A stretch of 64,000 bases of DNA from JAYZDK01 sp964604165 (GTDB lineage: Bacteria > Myxococcota_A > UBA796 > CAJQPC01). Under the pieces are notes generated by a model. The model saw nothing but the letters and a program-made list of their open reading frames with translations, was not told the origin of the DNA and did no database searches. The translations under genes and the position numbers were made by a program. Position 1 is the stretch's first letter. Each line of letters begins with the position of its first letter. The stretch spans positions 68,191-132,190 of the forward strand of contig CAZRYF010000007.1 of NCBI GenBank assembly GCA_964604165.1, in the 5' to 3' direction. Below, one piece after another: positions 1-7,874 of the stretch.

Positions 1-413
1 ACACTCCATCTCAGAAGTCCTTCCAAGGCGGGAACCATGTCAGGAGTAAAGCCAAAGGGATGCCCCAAGGCCCACACCGGCTCACCAAGGCCAGGACTGG
101 TCTGCCGAAGTACCCTTCCCTTCCAATCACCAAATGGCTCGATACGCACCAGGGCCAGGTCGGCCTTGGGCAATGCGGCAACAGGATCGCCGTAGCGTGT
201 CTCCCCAGACCGGGATTGGACCTTGCTCTTTCGCCCAGTGGAGACGCAGTGGTAGGCCGTGGCGACCAAGCCTGGCTCCTCCAGCATCACGCCGGCGCAG
301 AGGGCTGGACCCGTGGTCAGCAGGACCACCGAGTCCAGCCAGGACTCCAGCGTGTCGCTGGAAGGGGTAGCCCATGCAGGACACATGATCGCCAGGAAGC
401 CGAGCAGGTACAT
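1..413 (-). CDS. Trypsin-like serine protease, partial (C-terminus off the left edge)
   Basis: The reading frame opens at an ATG at 413 and stays open to base 1, so the C-terminal half lies outside the window. Residues 1-15 form a hydrophobic signal peptide ending near CPAWA. The mature part has the order expected of the S1/S1C fold: SVVLLTTGPALCAG (first strand region), then VATAYHCV with a likely catalytic His, then KADLALVRIEP with a likely catalytic Asp, then GEPVWALGHPFGF. The serine motif (GNSGGP-like) would follow beyond the edge. It is probably a secreted or periplasmic protease. It is divergent from the gene at 440 with only 26 bases between the starts. Substrate is unknown. Confidence 0.72.
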   Translation of the reverse strand, partial: MYLLGFLAIMCPAWATPSSDTLESWLDSVVLLTTGPALCAGVMLEEPGLVATAYHCVSTGRKSKVQSRSGETRYGDPVAALPKADLALVRIEPFGDWKGRVLRQTSPGLGEPVWALGHPFGFTPDMVPALEGLLRWS

Positions 414-439
414 CCAGGACAGGGTACATCCCTCGGGTC

Positions 440-1240
440 GTGTTTCGTGTTCTCTGCCATCTTCTGGTGATTGTTACCGGCTGCGGTTCGGCCGATACTC
501 CTGGCCCAGACGTTGACGAGGTTTCCCCCAAAGAGACGGCTTCCAGCGGATCAGGCGCCTCGGGCAGTACAGTGGAGACGGTCACCCCTGAACGGGTTGC
601 CATTCGTCACATTGTTGTCGCCTGGGACGGTGCACGGGCTGCCCCCTTGGGCACCGCCCTGAACCGAAAGGAAGCCGAGGCCAAAGCAATCGCTCTTCGA
701 CTGGAACTCCTGGGCGGAGCCGACATGGCTGCTCTGGCCAAGGAGCACAGCTCCGATGGTTCCGCACGTCGAGGCGGCTTTCTCGGAAGTGCTGAGCCGG
801 GCAGCTGGGTCCCGGCCTTTTCAGAGGCAGCATTCTCCCTCCCGCTGCATGGCCTCTCGCAGGTGGTTGAAACACCCTTTGGCTTTCATGTCCTGCGACG
901 AGAGCCACTTCAGGAAGTGCGCCTGATGCACATGATGGTCCAACACAAGGAGGCCCAGAGCCTCTCCATCCCGGCCAAGGAGGCTGGCCGTTCGAAGAGG
1001 GAAGCCTTGGCCCGGATGGAAATGGCACAGGGGGCTCTTGAAGCCGGAGAACCCTTTGAGAAGGTGGCCGCTGACATTTCCGATGGGCCCATGGGGGTGC
1101 GCGGTGCAGACTTGGGTTGGTTCACCCGGGGAGAGATCGGACCCGCCTTTGACGAGCGGGTCTTTGCTCTCGCCCCTGGTGAGCGCTCCTCCATCATTGA
1201 GAGCCCCTTTGGTTTTCACATCGTGCAGCGTACAGAATAG
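440..1240 (+). CDS. Lipoprotein with two parvulin-type peptidyl-prolyl isomerase domains
   Basis: A GTG start at 440 gives a short hydrophobic leader ending in a lipobox (IVTGC, Cys15), so the mature protein should be lipid-anchored outside the cytoplasm. After a Ser/Thr/Glu-rich linker (about 16-50) come two parvulin domains: the first from RHIVVAW to the block GFLGSAEPGSWVPAFSEAAF and PFGFHVL, the second from MHMMVQH to ADLGWFTRGEIGPAFDERVF and PFGFHIVQ. Parvulins of the PrsA/PpiD/SurA type catalyse cis-trans isomerisation of X-Pro bonds and help fold exported proteins. The SurA chaperone helices are absent. Tandem parvulins in one small lipoprotein are uncommon but not unique. Confidence 0.88.
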   Translation: MFRVLCHLLVIVTGCGSADTPGPDVDEVSPKETASSGSGASGSTVETVTPERVAIRHIVVAWDGARAAPLGTALNRKEAEAKAIALRLELLGGADMAALAKEHSSDGSARRGGFLGSAEPGSWVPAFSEAAFSLPLHGLSQVVETPFGFHVLRREPLQEVRLMHMMVQHKEAQSLSIPAKEAGRSKREALARMEMAQGALEAGEPFEKVAADISDGPMGVRGADLGWFTRGEIGPAFDERVFALAPGERSSIIESPFGFHIVQRTE

Positions 1241-1282
1241 TCAGCAGCTTGAATCACCTGCAGCCTCTTCAGGGCGCAATCG

Positions 1283-1888
1283 CTACAGCGCGGCTTCCAC
1301 GACCTCCCGGATCCGAGCGTCAGTCGCGGGAAAGATCTCCCCGTCCAGCACCCGCATGTCACGGCCGATCAGCAGCAGCCGCGGGTACCCTCCGGCGGGC
1401 ACCAGCACCTCCGCCCAAGCCTGGTCATCTGCGAGCACAGGGCGGGTGAGCCCAAAGGCATCCGCCCACTGGTTGAGCTCTCCTGTATCGGGAACCTCGT
1501 ACTCCAAGTCCTCGGGGAGCACGGTAACGTATTCGAATTGCTGGTCTTCATACGCCTCAAAGGTGGCCTGGGCCTCTGCGGCGAGCTCCTGGCACGGTGC
1601 ACACCAAAGGGTGGAGATGTCCACCAGGACCAGCTTTCCATAGAACTGCCAAAGGGACACTTCCTCCGCGAATTGATCTGGCAGGCGAAACTCGGTCACC
1701 ACCTCCCCTGCGTCAAAGCCTTCTGCTTCCAGGTCGGAGGGCACATCACCGACGCCCCACTCGTTGTTTGGCGCCTCCCAGGGCACGACCTCTCCCTCCG
1801 TGTAGAGATGGGGAGCACATGCCGCCAGGTGGACGAGAAAGGTCACCATGCACACAAGGTAGCCGAGTCTGGTGCGCCCGGCCCCCAA
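1283..1888 (-). CDS. Thioredoxin-fold (TlpA/ResA-like) lipoprotein
   Basis: The frame is open from a TTG at 1939, but that start overlaps the upstream methyltransferase by 32 bases. I chose the TTG at 1888, which gives a normal lipoprotein leader (basic n-region, hydrophobic core, lipobox LAAC). An ATG at 1849 would leave an n-region without positive charge. The mature domain has a thioredoxin-like fold with the redox motif WCAPC inside VDISTLWCAPCQEL and a cis-Pro region AGGYPRLLLIG. It is probably an envelope thiol-disulfide oxidoreductase anchored by lipid. It follows rlmB on the same strand. The partner protein is unknown. Confidence 0.8.
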   Translation of the reverse strand: MGAGRTRLGYLVCMVTFLVHLAACAPHLYTEGEVVPWEAPNNEWGVGDVPSDLEAEGFDAGEVVTEFRLPDQFAEEVSLWQFYGKLVLVDISTLWCAPCQELAAEAQATFEAYEDQQFEYVTVLPEDLEYEVPDTGELNQWADAFGLTRPVLADDQAWAEVLVPAGGYPRLLLIGRDMRVLDGEIFPATDARIREVVEAAL

Positions 1889-1907
1889 TCTGGCGCAAGC
1901 GGCTGCT

Positions 1908-2642
1908 TCAAGTGACTGCTTGCTGCCGCACCCTCTCAAAGGCGAGAATGCCGGCGGTTACCGAGACGTTCAGACTCTCCAGGTTCCTCTCCAGTGGCAC
2001 GCTGACCACCTGGTCGCAACGCTTCCGCACAGTGGAGGAGAGGCCCTTGGACTCTCCGCCAAGCACCAGGGCCAATGGGCCGGTGAGCTGCACGCCCCAG
2101 TAGGGTTCCCCCCCCATGTCTGCGCCTACGATGCGTATGCCTGCCCGTCGAAGGTGCTTCAATGCAGAAGGAATGCCCTCGCGTACCACCACGACCTCCT
2201 CCGCCCCCCCCATGGCAATGCGACTGACCACCGGCGTGACCCCCTTTCCCCGTCGAACCGGGATCACGACGCCATGCACCCCCGCCCCCATTGCGGAGCG
2301 AAGCACAGCCCCAAGGTTCTGTTCGTACACAATCTCGTCTGCCACCATCAGAAAGGGCTCTTCCCCGGCATCAAAAATCGAATCCAGCAGCGAGGCCACC
2401 GTGTGGGAAGGATGGGCGGTCACCTGGGCCACCACGCCATTGTGCACGTCCCCGGACGACATCCGATCCAGCTCGGTTCGCTCCACTCGCTTGATGGACA
2501 CCCCCTGCTCCTCGCAGAGAGCAACGAGCCGCGCCAGCTTGGCGTCCGGCCGACTCCGGACATCCAGCCACACCTTCTCCACGCGCCGTCGCCTTCGCGT
2601 CAGGGCTTCCAGTACCGGGTTGCGTCCTTCCAGCTTTGGCAT
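1908..2642 (-). CDS. rlmB: TrmH/SpoU-family rRNA 2'-O-methyltransferase (RlmB-like)
   Basis: This is a SpoU-class SAM-dependent 2'-O-ribose methyltransferase, most like RlmB, which methylates G2251 of 23S rRNA. The N-terminal substrate-binding domain begins LEGRNPVLEAL, typical of the RlmB/TrmH group. The C-terminal SPOUT knot shows LGAVLRSAMGAGVHGVVIP, LVLGGESKGLS and VPLERNLESLNVSVTAGILAF, the three SpoU motifs that bind SAM and RNA. The ATG at 2642 (MPKLEGRN) was chosen because upstream residues are not family-like. About 245 residues, a normal length. Exact target nucleotide cannot be read from sequence. Confidence 0.92.
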   Translation of the reverse strand: MPKLEGRNPVLEALTRRRRRVEKVWLDVRSRPDAKLARLVALCEEQGVSIKRVERTELDRMSSGDVHNGVVAQVTAHPSHTVASLLDSIFDAGEEPFLMVADEIVYEQNLGAVLRSAMGAGVHGVVIPVRRGKGVTPVVSRIAMGGAEEVVVVREGIPSALKHLRRAGIRIVGADMGGEPYWGVQLTGPLALVLGGESKGLSSTVRKRCDQVVSVPLERNLESLNVSVTAGILAFERVRQQAVT

Positions 2643-2710
2643 GTGGCCTCCTATCCCCGGTTGATTGCGGTGCAACCGCGCCGGTACCATCTTCCCCGAG
2701 GGGACAGCTC

Positions 2711-3154
2711 ATGCGCAGACTCGCGGCCATGTGTACCGGGATGGGAGGGGGGGTCAGCACAATCGCCTTCTTCCTGCCCTGGGTAAGCTTCAGCTGCGCT
2801 GGAGAGAGCCGAACCGTCTCTGGTCTGGAAATGGCCCAGGAGGGCGACCCGATGGTCTGGGCAGTGCTGGCATGCTCTGGGGCCTTGATGTTGCTGGGGC
2901 CCCTGCTTGGAGAACATGCGTCTGCATTCTTGATGCGTTTGACGCTTGCCCTCGCCGGAACGGCGCTGCTTGTCTACCAGTATCTCCGGCAGGTACACGA
3001 TGCGGAGTTGGAGTTGGAGGCCTGGGGCCACACCCTGGAGGCCATCAGTGTGCAGCTTGAACCGGGCGGCTACGGTGCCATCGGGGGGTTCCTTTTGGCC
3101 GTGACTGCTGGCGCAATTGGGCTCAGGTCACAGGACCCTGATCAGTCCCCTTGA
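2711..3154 (+). CDS. Small multi-pass membrane protein of unknown function
   Basis: About 147 residues starting at the ATG at 2711, preceded by a GGGGACAG ribosome-binding sequence. I do not recognise a family. The sequence suggests four hydrophobic segments: one near the N-terminus (STIAFFLPWVSF), one at VWAVLACSGALMLLGPLL, one at LALAGTALLVYQYL and one at the C-terminus (GAIGGFLLAVTAGAIGL), with an acidic loop (HDAELELEAWGH) between the last two. It is divergent from rlmB and its end overlaps the convergent outer-membrane gene by 13 bases. Confidence 0.6.
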   Translation: MRRLAAMCTGMGGGVSTIAFFLPWVSFSCAGESRTVSGLEMAQEGDPMVWAVLACSGALMLLGPLLGEHASAFLMRLTLALAGTALLVYQYLRQVHDAELELEAWGHTLEAISVQLEPGGYGAIGGFLLAVTAGAIGLRSQDPDQSP

Positions 3155-4245
3155 TCCCCCTCCCCGCCGTCTTTTCGGTTTCCACGCCATGTCTTCCGAG
3201 TGCGGCGCTCCGTGCTTCGGGTCTCACCGCCGAATCGATAAGACAGGTCCATGGCCTGAAAGGTCCAGGCTCCCCGTTGTGAGCTGACACCGGCCCCCAC
3301 TCGCATCTCCCAGCGCTTCCATGCGGAATGCCAGGCCAGGCTTGCCACATAGGCTTCAGATGCATCCACTGAACCGGTCTTTTCAATATCAAAAGCCTCG
3401 TCCAGTCCAAGGATCGGCGGAATCGTTGCACCAGCGGTCGCGTCGCCGCTAAGCATCGCCTGGACCTGTAGAATCAGGCTGTCCCGACGATTGAAGCGAT
3501 AGTCTGTGGCGAAATTCAGCACCATGGCATTCGCTGTGACGGAGATGTTTCCGTCGTTCAGTCCCTCCTCGGCGGTCTCGTTCCCTCCCAGGGCGGACAC
3601 AAAGGCGTCCATTTCCGCATTCCTTGACACCAGAGCGCCGGAGAGCTCCAACAGTCCTGCCGGGGGTCCCTCCATCACGAACCAAGCCTTGTTGAGCCTG
3701 CCATGAATGGACCACTTCTCTACGACTTGGAGGGACAGACCTCCTCCAAGCGCCTTGTAGTTCGCAGTGAAGTCATCCAGGGGAATTCCAAAGTAGCTTC
3801 CCTCCACGGCCAGATCCAAGCCACCAAACCGAATCGCGTTTACCTTTGTCTGGCCATTCTGAACATTCAACCCCCACAACACGGGCACGGTACCGACCTG
3901 AACGCGGGGCAGGACCCCGATGGTGGTTTTGGCGAGTCCGACCTTCACTTCTCCCCACTCCAATGAGTACGCGGTGAAGTCATTCTGGGCCCGGGGCTTC
4001 TGTCCCATCAGGTGTCGCTTGGGGCGAAGCCACTTGATCTGGGAATCTGTCAACTGGGGCGCTTCCGCTGCGCGGGCAAAATCCGTTTCGGAGAGATCCA
4101 GTGCCGGGGGGGGTGCTGTCTCTTCCTCTTCCTCCCCGCTCTCCTCCGAAGGTTCCGGAGCAGGCTCTGGATCCGGTTCCTGCGCCCGGACGGGTCCACA
4201 CACTGCACACACCACCGCCCAGAAGGCTATCGCTCGAACTCCCAT
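3142..4245 (-). CDS. Secreted, probable outer-membrane beta-barrel protein of unknown function
   Basis: The start at 4245 has a GGAG ribosome-binding site and gives a signal peptide ending near PVRAQ. The mature N-terminus is a Pro/Glu-rich low-complexity stretch (about residues 22-45). The rest is rich in alternating polar/hydrophobic strands with aromatic ends (for example SLEWGEVKVGLAKTTIGVL and DLSYRFGG), as in outer-membrane barrels that lack a recognisable family. The C-terminus is not a classical terminal Phe; it ends in a basic/acidic tail. Function unknown. Confidence 0.62.
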   Translation of the reverse strand: MGVRAIAFWAVVCAVCGPVRAQEPDPEPAPEPSEESGEEEEETAPPPALDLSETDFARAAEAPQLTDSQIKWLRPKRHLMGQKPRAQNDFTAYSLEWGEVKVGLAKTTIGVLPRVQVGTVPVLWGLNVQNGQTKVNAIRFGGLDLAVEGSYFGIPLDDFTANYKALGGGLSLQVVEKWSIHGRLNKAWFVMEGPPAGLLELSGALVSRNAEMDAFVSALGGNETAEEGLNDGNISVTANAMVLNFATDYRFNRRDSLILQVQAMLSGDATAGATIPPILGLDEAFDIEKTGSVDASEAYVASLAWHSAWKRWEMRVGAGVSSQRGAWTFQAMDLSYRFGGETRSTERRTRKTWRGNRKDGGEGDQGD

Positions 4246-4305
4246 GAGATTCTCCGTGCCGAACTGCACTCTACCAGACGACAGGCCGGGCCCAAATGAC
4301 CTGGG

Positions 4306-5667
4306 CTACCTCATCAACTCCGCGGCAGCTTCCGCCAGTTCGGAACGCTCTCCCTTTCGGAGAGTGACGTGGCCGGCCAGAGGGGAGTTCTTGAACCTCT
4401 CCACTACGTAAGTCAGGCCGTTGGAGGTTGCATCCACATAGGGATTGTCGATCTGAAGCGGGTCCCCTGTAAGAACCACCTTGGTACCCTCTCCTGCCCG
4501 GGTCACCACAGTCTTGACCTCGTGGGGGGTCAGGTTCTGGGCCTCGTCCACAATCAGGAATTGCCTCGGGATAGAACGCCCCCGAATGTACGTTAGAGGT
4601 TCGACCTCGATGATTCGCTGGTCCATCAGCGCCTGGTAGGCTGGCGTCCGATCGTTTCGGGGCCGGTCCTCATCGGGGTTCAAAAGCAGCTCCAGGTTGT
4701 CGAAAATCGGCTTCATCCAGGGATTCAACTTTTCCTCCAGGTCGCCGGGAAGGAAACCCACGTCACGACCCAGGGGAAACACCGGGCGCGACACGAGCAT
4801 CTTTCGGTACACCCGATCATCCGTGACCTTCTTCAGCCCGGCTGCGATCGCAAGGAGCGTCTTACCTGTTCCCGCCATTCCATCGAGGGTGACAAGTTGG
4901 ATCGAGTCGTCCAACAGCAGGTCCAGGGCAAAAAGCTGCTCCTTGTTGCGAGCAAAGATTCCCCAGACTCCCTCTTTGAATCGCCCTACCCGTACCAGCC
5001 GTCCCTGCCGCTGGTCGTATCGGACCATGGCGCTTTGGCCCTCTCGATCCTCTGCGCCGAGAATCAAGAAGTGGTTGGCGCACAAAGGCTCGTTCTCCTC
5101 CGGCTCCCAGCTCACCCAGCCCCTGCTGTACACCTCCTCAATCAGATCAGCGGGGACCTGGAAGTCCTTGACGCCCATGAAGCGCTCATCGATGTCCAGG
5201 TGAGCATGCTCATAGTCTTCCGCTGGTAGCCCGAGAGCATCCGCCTTGACGCGCATGTTCGTGTCCCGAGTCACCAACACCACCTCGCCCGAGCGGGTCG
5301 TGTCGTGCAGGTACTTCGCTGTCGACAAGATCAGGTTGTCGTTTGACCCCCCGCTGAAACCAGAAGGAAGGTCAGGTTGATCATGGGGCAGCTCTACCCG
5401 GACCGTTCCACCTTCAGGGAGATCCACTCCCTCAGAGAGTGAGCCACGCTGTCGCATTTCATCGAGCCTTCGGGAGACAAGTCGCGCGTTTCGACCGGTC
5501 TCGTTGAGGTCCTTCTTGAAGGTGTCGATTTCCTCGATCACGGTGATGGGAATCACCACATCATGTTGTTTGAACACGTAGAGGGAATTGGGGTCGTACA
5601 GGAGCACGTTGGTGTCGAGCACGAAGACACGACTGCTACCGTCGGCCGGAACAAATCTGGGAACCAT
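4306..5667 (-). CDS. PIN-domain PhoH-family ATPase (PhoH2/YlaK type)
   Basis: A 453-residue fusion of an N-terminal PIN ribonuclease domain (about 10-150; FVLDTNVLLYDP carries the first metal-binding Asp, with further acidic residues at EEID and TRDTN) and a C-terminal PhoH ATPase domain. The ATPase part has Walker A GMAGTGKTLLAIAAGL and Walker B FLIVDEAQNL, and LTGDPLQID as sensor region. Length and order match PhoH2 proteins, described as RNA helicase/RNase pairs. Cytoplasmic RNA metabolism is likely. The start at 5667 follows an A/T-rich stretch. No toxin-antitoxin partner is evident next to it. Confidence 0.92.
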   Translation of the reverse strand: MVPRFVPADGSSRVFVLDTNVLLYDPNSLYVFKQHDVVIPITVIEEIDTFKKDLNETGRNARLVSRRLDEMRQRGSLSEGVDLPEGGTVRVELPHDQPDLPSGFSGGSNDNLILSTAKYLHDTTRSGEVVLVTRDTNMRVKADALGLPAEDYEHAHLDIDERFMGVKDFQVPADLIEEVYSRGWVSWEPEENEPLCANHFLILGAEDREGQSAMVRYDQRQGRLVRVGRFKEGVWGIFARNKEQLFALDLLLDDSIQLVTLDGMAGTGKTLLAIAAGLKKVTDDRVYRKMLVSRPVFPLGRDVGFLPGDLEEKLNPWMKPIFDNLELLLNPDEDRPRNDRTPAYQALMDQRIIEVEPLTYIRGRSIPRQFLIVDEAQNLTPHEVKTVVTRAGEGTKVVLTGDPLQIDNPYVDATSNGLTYVVERFKNSPLAGHVTLRKGERSELAEAAAELMR

Positions 5668-5755
5668 GGATATTTTTTCGGTGGTTTCTTGGGGGGGGGA
5701 AGGAGCTGCTTCCGGCTCCCCGAAGCCGGTCGAGCGGGGGCGTGAGGGGCTGGGG

Positions 5756-6307
5756 TCAGGGAGTGGGCGCCAGGGCGACGTCCAGGACTTCCTGGTGGAG
5801 AGAGGGGCAGGCTGATCGACAGTAGACCGAGATGGCGGGCTCCTGGAGGTTGAGGGTCCCGGCTTCCACTCTGGTCTCGCCTACGTATATAGCAAGAGTG
5901 CCGGAGGCGTTCACCCCGGAATGGCCTCTAAGTGTGATGACATTGGATCCGGGCCAGAGGTGGGGGCCAAGATCCACCATGAGCGGTGGGGCGCCGGACC
6001 GGATCGAGCCAACCTTCAACCCCCCCATCCAAACATCCGCGCTGTGGCCGGAGGATGACATGTCCTCCGATACAAGCCACCAGCCCCCAAAGGGAACGCC
6101 ATTGCCCCGGGGGACGCTCGCCGCTTCATTGGAGGGAAGCTCGGTCACATCGTACTCAGGGACCGCCAGGTGGACATCCCCCGCAGCGTCGAATCGCACG
6201 GTTGCGTTGTGGAGCTCCAGGTTCTTCACGGTTCCAATCGGCAATCCGTTGAGGAACAGCTCCCCTGCACTGGCTGGCAGGGCGGAAACAAACAGCAGGG
6301 AAAGCAT
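5756..6307 (-). CDS. Secreted protein of unknown function
   Basis: About 183 residues with a short signal peptide (LLFVSALPASAG). The mature part looks all-beta: GELFLNGLPIGTV near the N-terminus, DVWMGGLKVGSI in the middle, then ITLRGHSGVNASGTLAIYVG. The two G-LxxGT/GxLKVGS elements resemble each other and may be a repeated beta-sandwich unit. Two Cys close together (VYCRSACPS) near the C-terminus could form a disulfide in the periplasm. It lies between phoH and the IHF-like gene on the same strand. I do not recognise the family. Confidence 0.58.
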   Translation of the reverse strand: MLSLLFVSALPASAGELFLNGLPIGTVKNLELHNATVRFDAAGDVHLAVPEYDVTELPSNEAASVPRGNGVPFGGWWLVSEDMSSSGHSADVWMGGLKVGSIRSGAPPLMVDLGPHLWPGSNVITLRGHSGVNASGTLAIYVGETRVEAGTLNLQEPAISVYCRSACPSLHQEVLDVALAPTP

Positions 6308-6317
6308 CAGTGACCGC

Positions 6318-6599
6318 TCAATTGCCGTTGTTGACCCGGTCTCGCAGGGCCTTGCCCACCTTGAAGACCGGCAGAATCTTGGCCTTCACCCGAATGGTCG
6401 CATTGGTCTTCGGGTTTCGTCCCCGGTATCCGGTGTAGTGCCGGGTGCGGAAGCTCCCAAATCCACGCAACTCAATGCGCTCCCCATTGCAGAGGGCCTC
6501 CCGCATGCTGTCAAAGACAATGTTCACTGCCTCCTCCGCAGTCTTTCTGGGAAGACTTTGGTCTGCGGCCACGAGATCTACAAGTTCCGACTTGGTCAT
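6318..6599 (-). CDS. HU/IHF-family DNA-binding protein, IHF-beta-like
   Basis: A 93-residue nucleoid-type DNA-bending protein. It shows the family signature ERIELRGFGSFRTRHYTGYRGRNPKT followed by an arm and a C-terminal helix VGKALRDRVN; the opening MTKSELVDLVA and the ending are closer to IHF-beta than to HU. These proteins act as dimers that bend DNA for replication, recombination and transcription. A longer start exists at ATG 6614, but the promoter found at 6633-6661 would leave almost no leader for it, so I prefer ATG 6599. No second IHF subunit is in the window. Confidence 0.9.
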   Translation of the reverse strand: MTKSELVDLVAADQSLPRKTAEEAVNIVFDSMREALCNGERIELRGFGSFRTRHYTGYRGRNPKTNATIRVKAKILPVFKVGKALRDRVNNGN

Positions 6600-6632
6600 T
6601 CCGTTTGATTCCATGGGTCAAAAGGGGGGAGC

Positions 6633-6661
6633 GATATAGGGCGCCCGCCGCCGTTGGTCAA
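6633..6661 (-). promoter_or_regulatory. Sigma-70-type promoter for the IHF-like gene
   Basis: On the minus strand TTGACC (6661-6656) and TATATC (6638-6633) are separated by exactly 17 bases. Transcription would start near 6626, just upstream of the IHF-like gene. This is one of the best matches to a housekeeping promoter in the window. Confidence 0.62.
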
Positions 6662-6666
6662 GAGAG

Positions 6667-6689
6667 AAATCCCCATATTCCAGGGATTT
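6667..6689 (-). terminator. Possible terminator after secF
   Basis: An inverted repeat AAATCCC (6689-6683) / GGGATTT (6673-6667) with a 9-base loop is followed on the minus strand by CTCTCTT. It lies directly after the secF stop (6692) and before the IHF promoter, where the sec operon should end. The stem is short and the U-tract imperfect. Confidence 0.4.
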
Positions 6690-6691
6690 GG

Positions 6692-7867
6692 TCACGCGGC
6701 GCCTTTAATGTCGGGGCCACTGTCCGGCGCACTGGGTACGAGGAGCGCCACCAGGCGGGGCTTCACCTTCTCCATGAGGAGAATCATGGGGCTCGCAACA
6801 AACACGGTGGAATAGGTTCCCACCACCACACCAATCATCATGGCGAGGGCAAAAGTCTCAATGACCGGTCCCCCCATGACCAGAAATGCCGAGATGGCCA
6901 CAAGGGTGGTGAGAGAGGTGGCCAGGGTACGGGCAAGGGTCTCGTTCACCGAGTCATTGATGAGCTGTCCCATGTCTGTGCGCCGGTACCTCTCCATGTT
7001 CTCGCGGATTCGGTCATAGATCACGATGGTGTCGTTCAGGGAGTACCCAATGATGGTCAACAAGGCGCCGATCATCGACAGGTTTACCTCGTGCTGAATC
7101 AACACGAAAATCCCGATGGTGATGGACACATCGTGAAACAAGGCTGCGATGGCGCCCGGCGCAAAGGTCAGGTCAAACCGGAACCCGATGTAAATCAACA
7201 CCAGGGCGAGGGTCGCCAACATCGCCACAAAGCCTTGGCGCCGGAGGTTGCCTCCAACCTTGGGGCCCACAGAACTCACCCCGGATATCTGGACACTTCG
7301 GCCCGGAAGGGCGCCTTTCAAGGTCTTTTCCACCTGCACTGCGAGGGGCGGGAGCGTGATGGAGAAGGTGTTGTCATCCGGGTGAGAGTTCACCCCGATT
7401 CCCTCCAACCCTGACAGGGCTTCCTGGATTTCCGTGATCGACCGGGACGGCTCCCCGTGTTCAATGGTCAGCTCGGCGTCCACCTGGGCATCCAGGCGGC
7501 CCTCCAGGACCCAATCAGCCCCATAGGCGTCTCGCAGGACCCCCAACACCCCCTCTCGGTGCTCATCGGTACCGAAGGTGGTGTCCCGAAGGCGGACGAT
7601 GAACTCGTGGTCCGCGGGATCATTGATCTGCTGCACGGAGTCCCCGGACAGGCCCAGGGAGGTCAGAGCATCTCGAATTTCTGCGATATCGATCGTCTCC
7701 TCGAAGGCCAGTTGAACCTCGGTGCCTCCCGTGAAGTCGATGCCCCAGTTGGGCCCCTTGGCGAAGAAGAGCACCACGGACGCCAGCACAAGAATGCCAG
7801 AGACAATGCCTGCCTTTTGACGAAATCCGATGAAGTCGTAGGATGTACCGGGCCTGATCAGTTGCAT
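6692..7867 (-). CDS. secF: Protein translocase subunit SecF
   Basis: An inner-membrane subunit that, with SecD and YajC, uses proton motive force to help complete protein export through SecYEG. Residues 15-35 form TM1, followed by the conserved periplasmic start NWGIDFTGGTEVQL. The C-terminal half carries the five-helix RND-like bundle, with the conserved blocks YSLNDTIVIYDRIREN and NETLARTLATSLTTL. The ATG at 7867 (MQLIRPGTSYDF) was chosen; upstream residues overlap secD's end. About 391 residues, somewhat longer than E. coli SecF because of a larger periplasmic part. Last gene of the csrA-queA-tgt-yajC-secD-secF series. Confidence 0.95.
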   Translation of the reverse strand: MQLIRPGTSYDFIGFRQKAGIVSGILVLASVVLFFAKGPNWGIDFTGGTEVQLAFEETIDIAEIRDALTSLGLSGDSVQQINDPADHEFIVRLRDTTFGTDEHREGVLGVLRDAYGADWVLEGRLDAQVDAELTIEHGEPSRSITEIQEALSGLEGIGVNSHPDDNTFSITLPPLAVQVEKTLKGALPGRSVQISGVSSVGPKVGGNLRRQGFVAMLATLALVLIYIGFRFDLTFAPGAIAALFHDVSITIGIFVLIQHEVNLSMIGALLTIIGYSLNDTIVIYDRIRENMERYRRTDMGQLINDSVNETLARTLATSLTTLVAISAFLVMGGPVIETFALAMMIGVVVGTYSTVFVASPMILLMEKVKPRLVALLVPSAPDSGPDIKGAA

Positions 7868-7874
7868 GAGAGCC

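Noticed and set aside
4306..5667. PIN domain as a toxin of a toxin-antitoxin pair
   Set aside because: It is fused to a full PhoH ATPase and no antitoxin gene is next to it.
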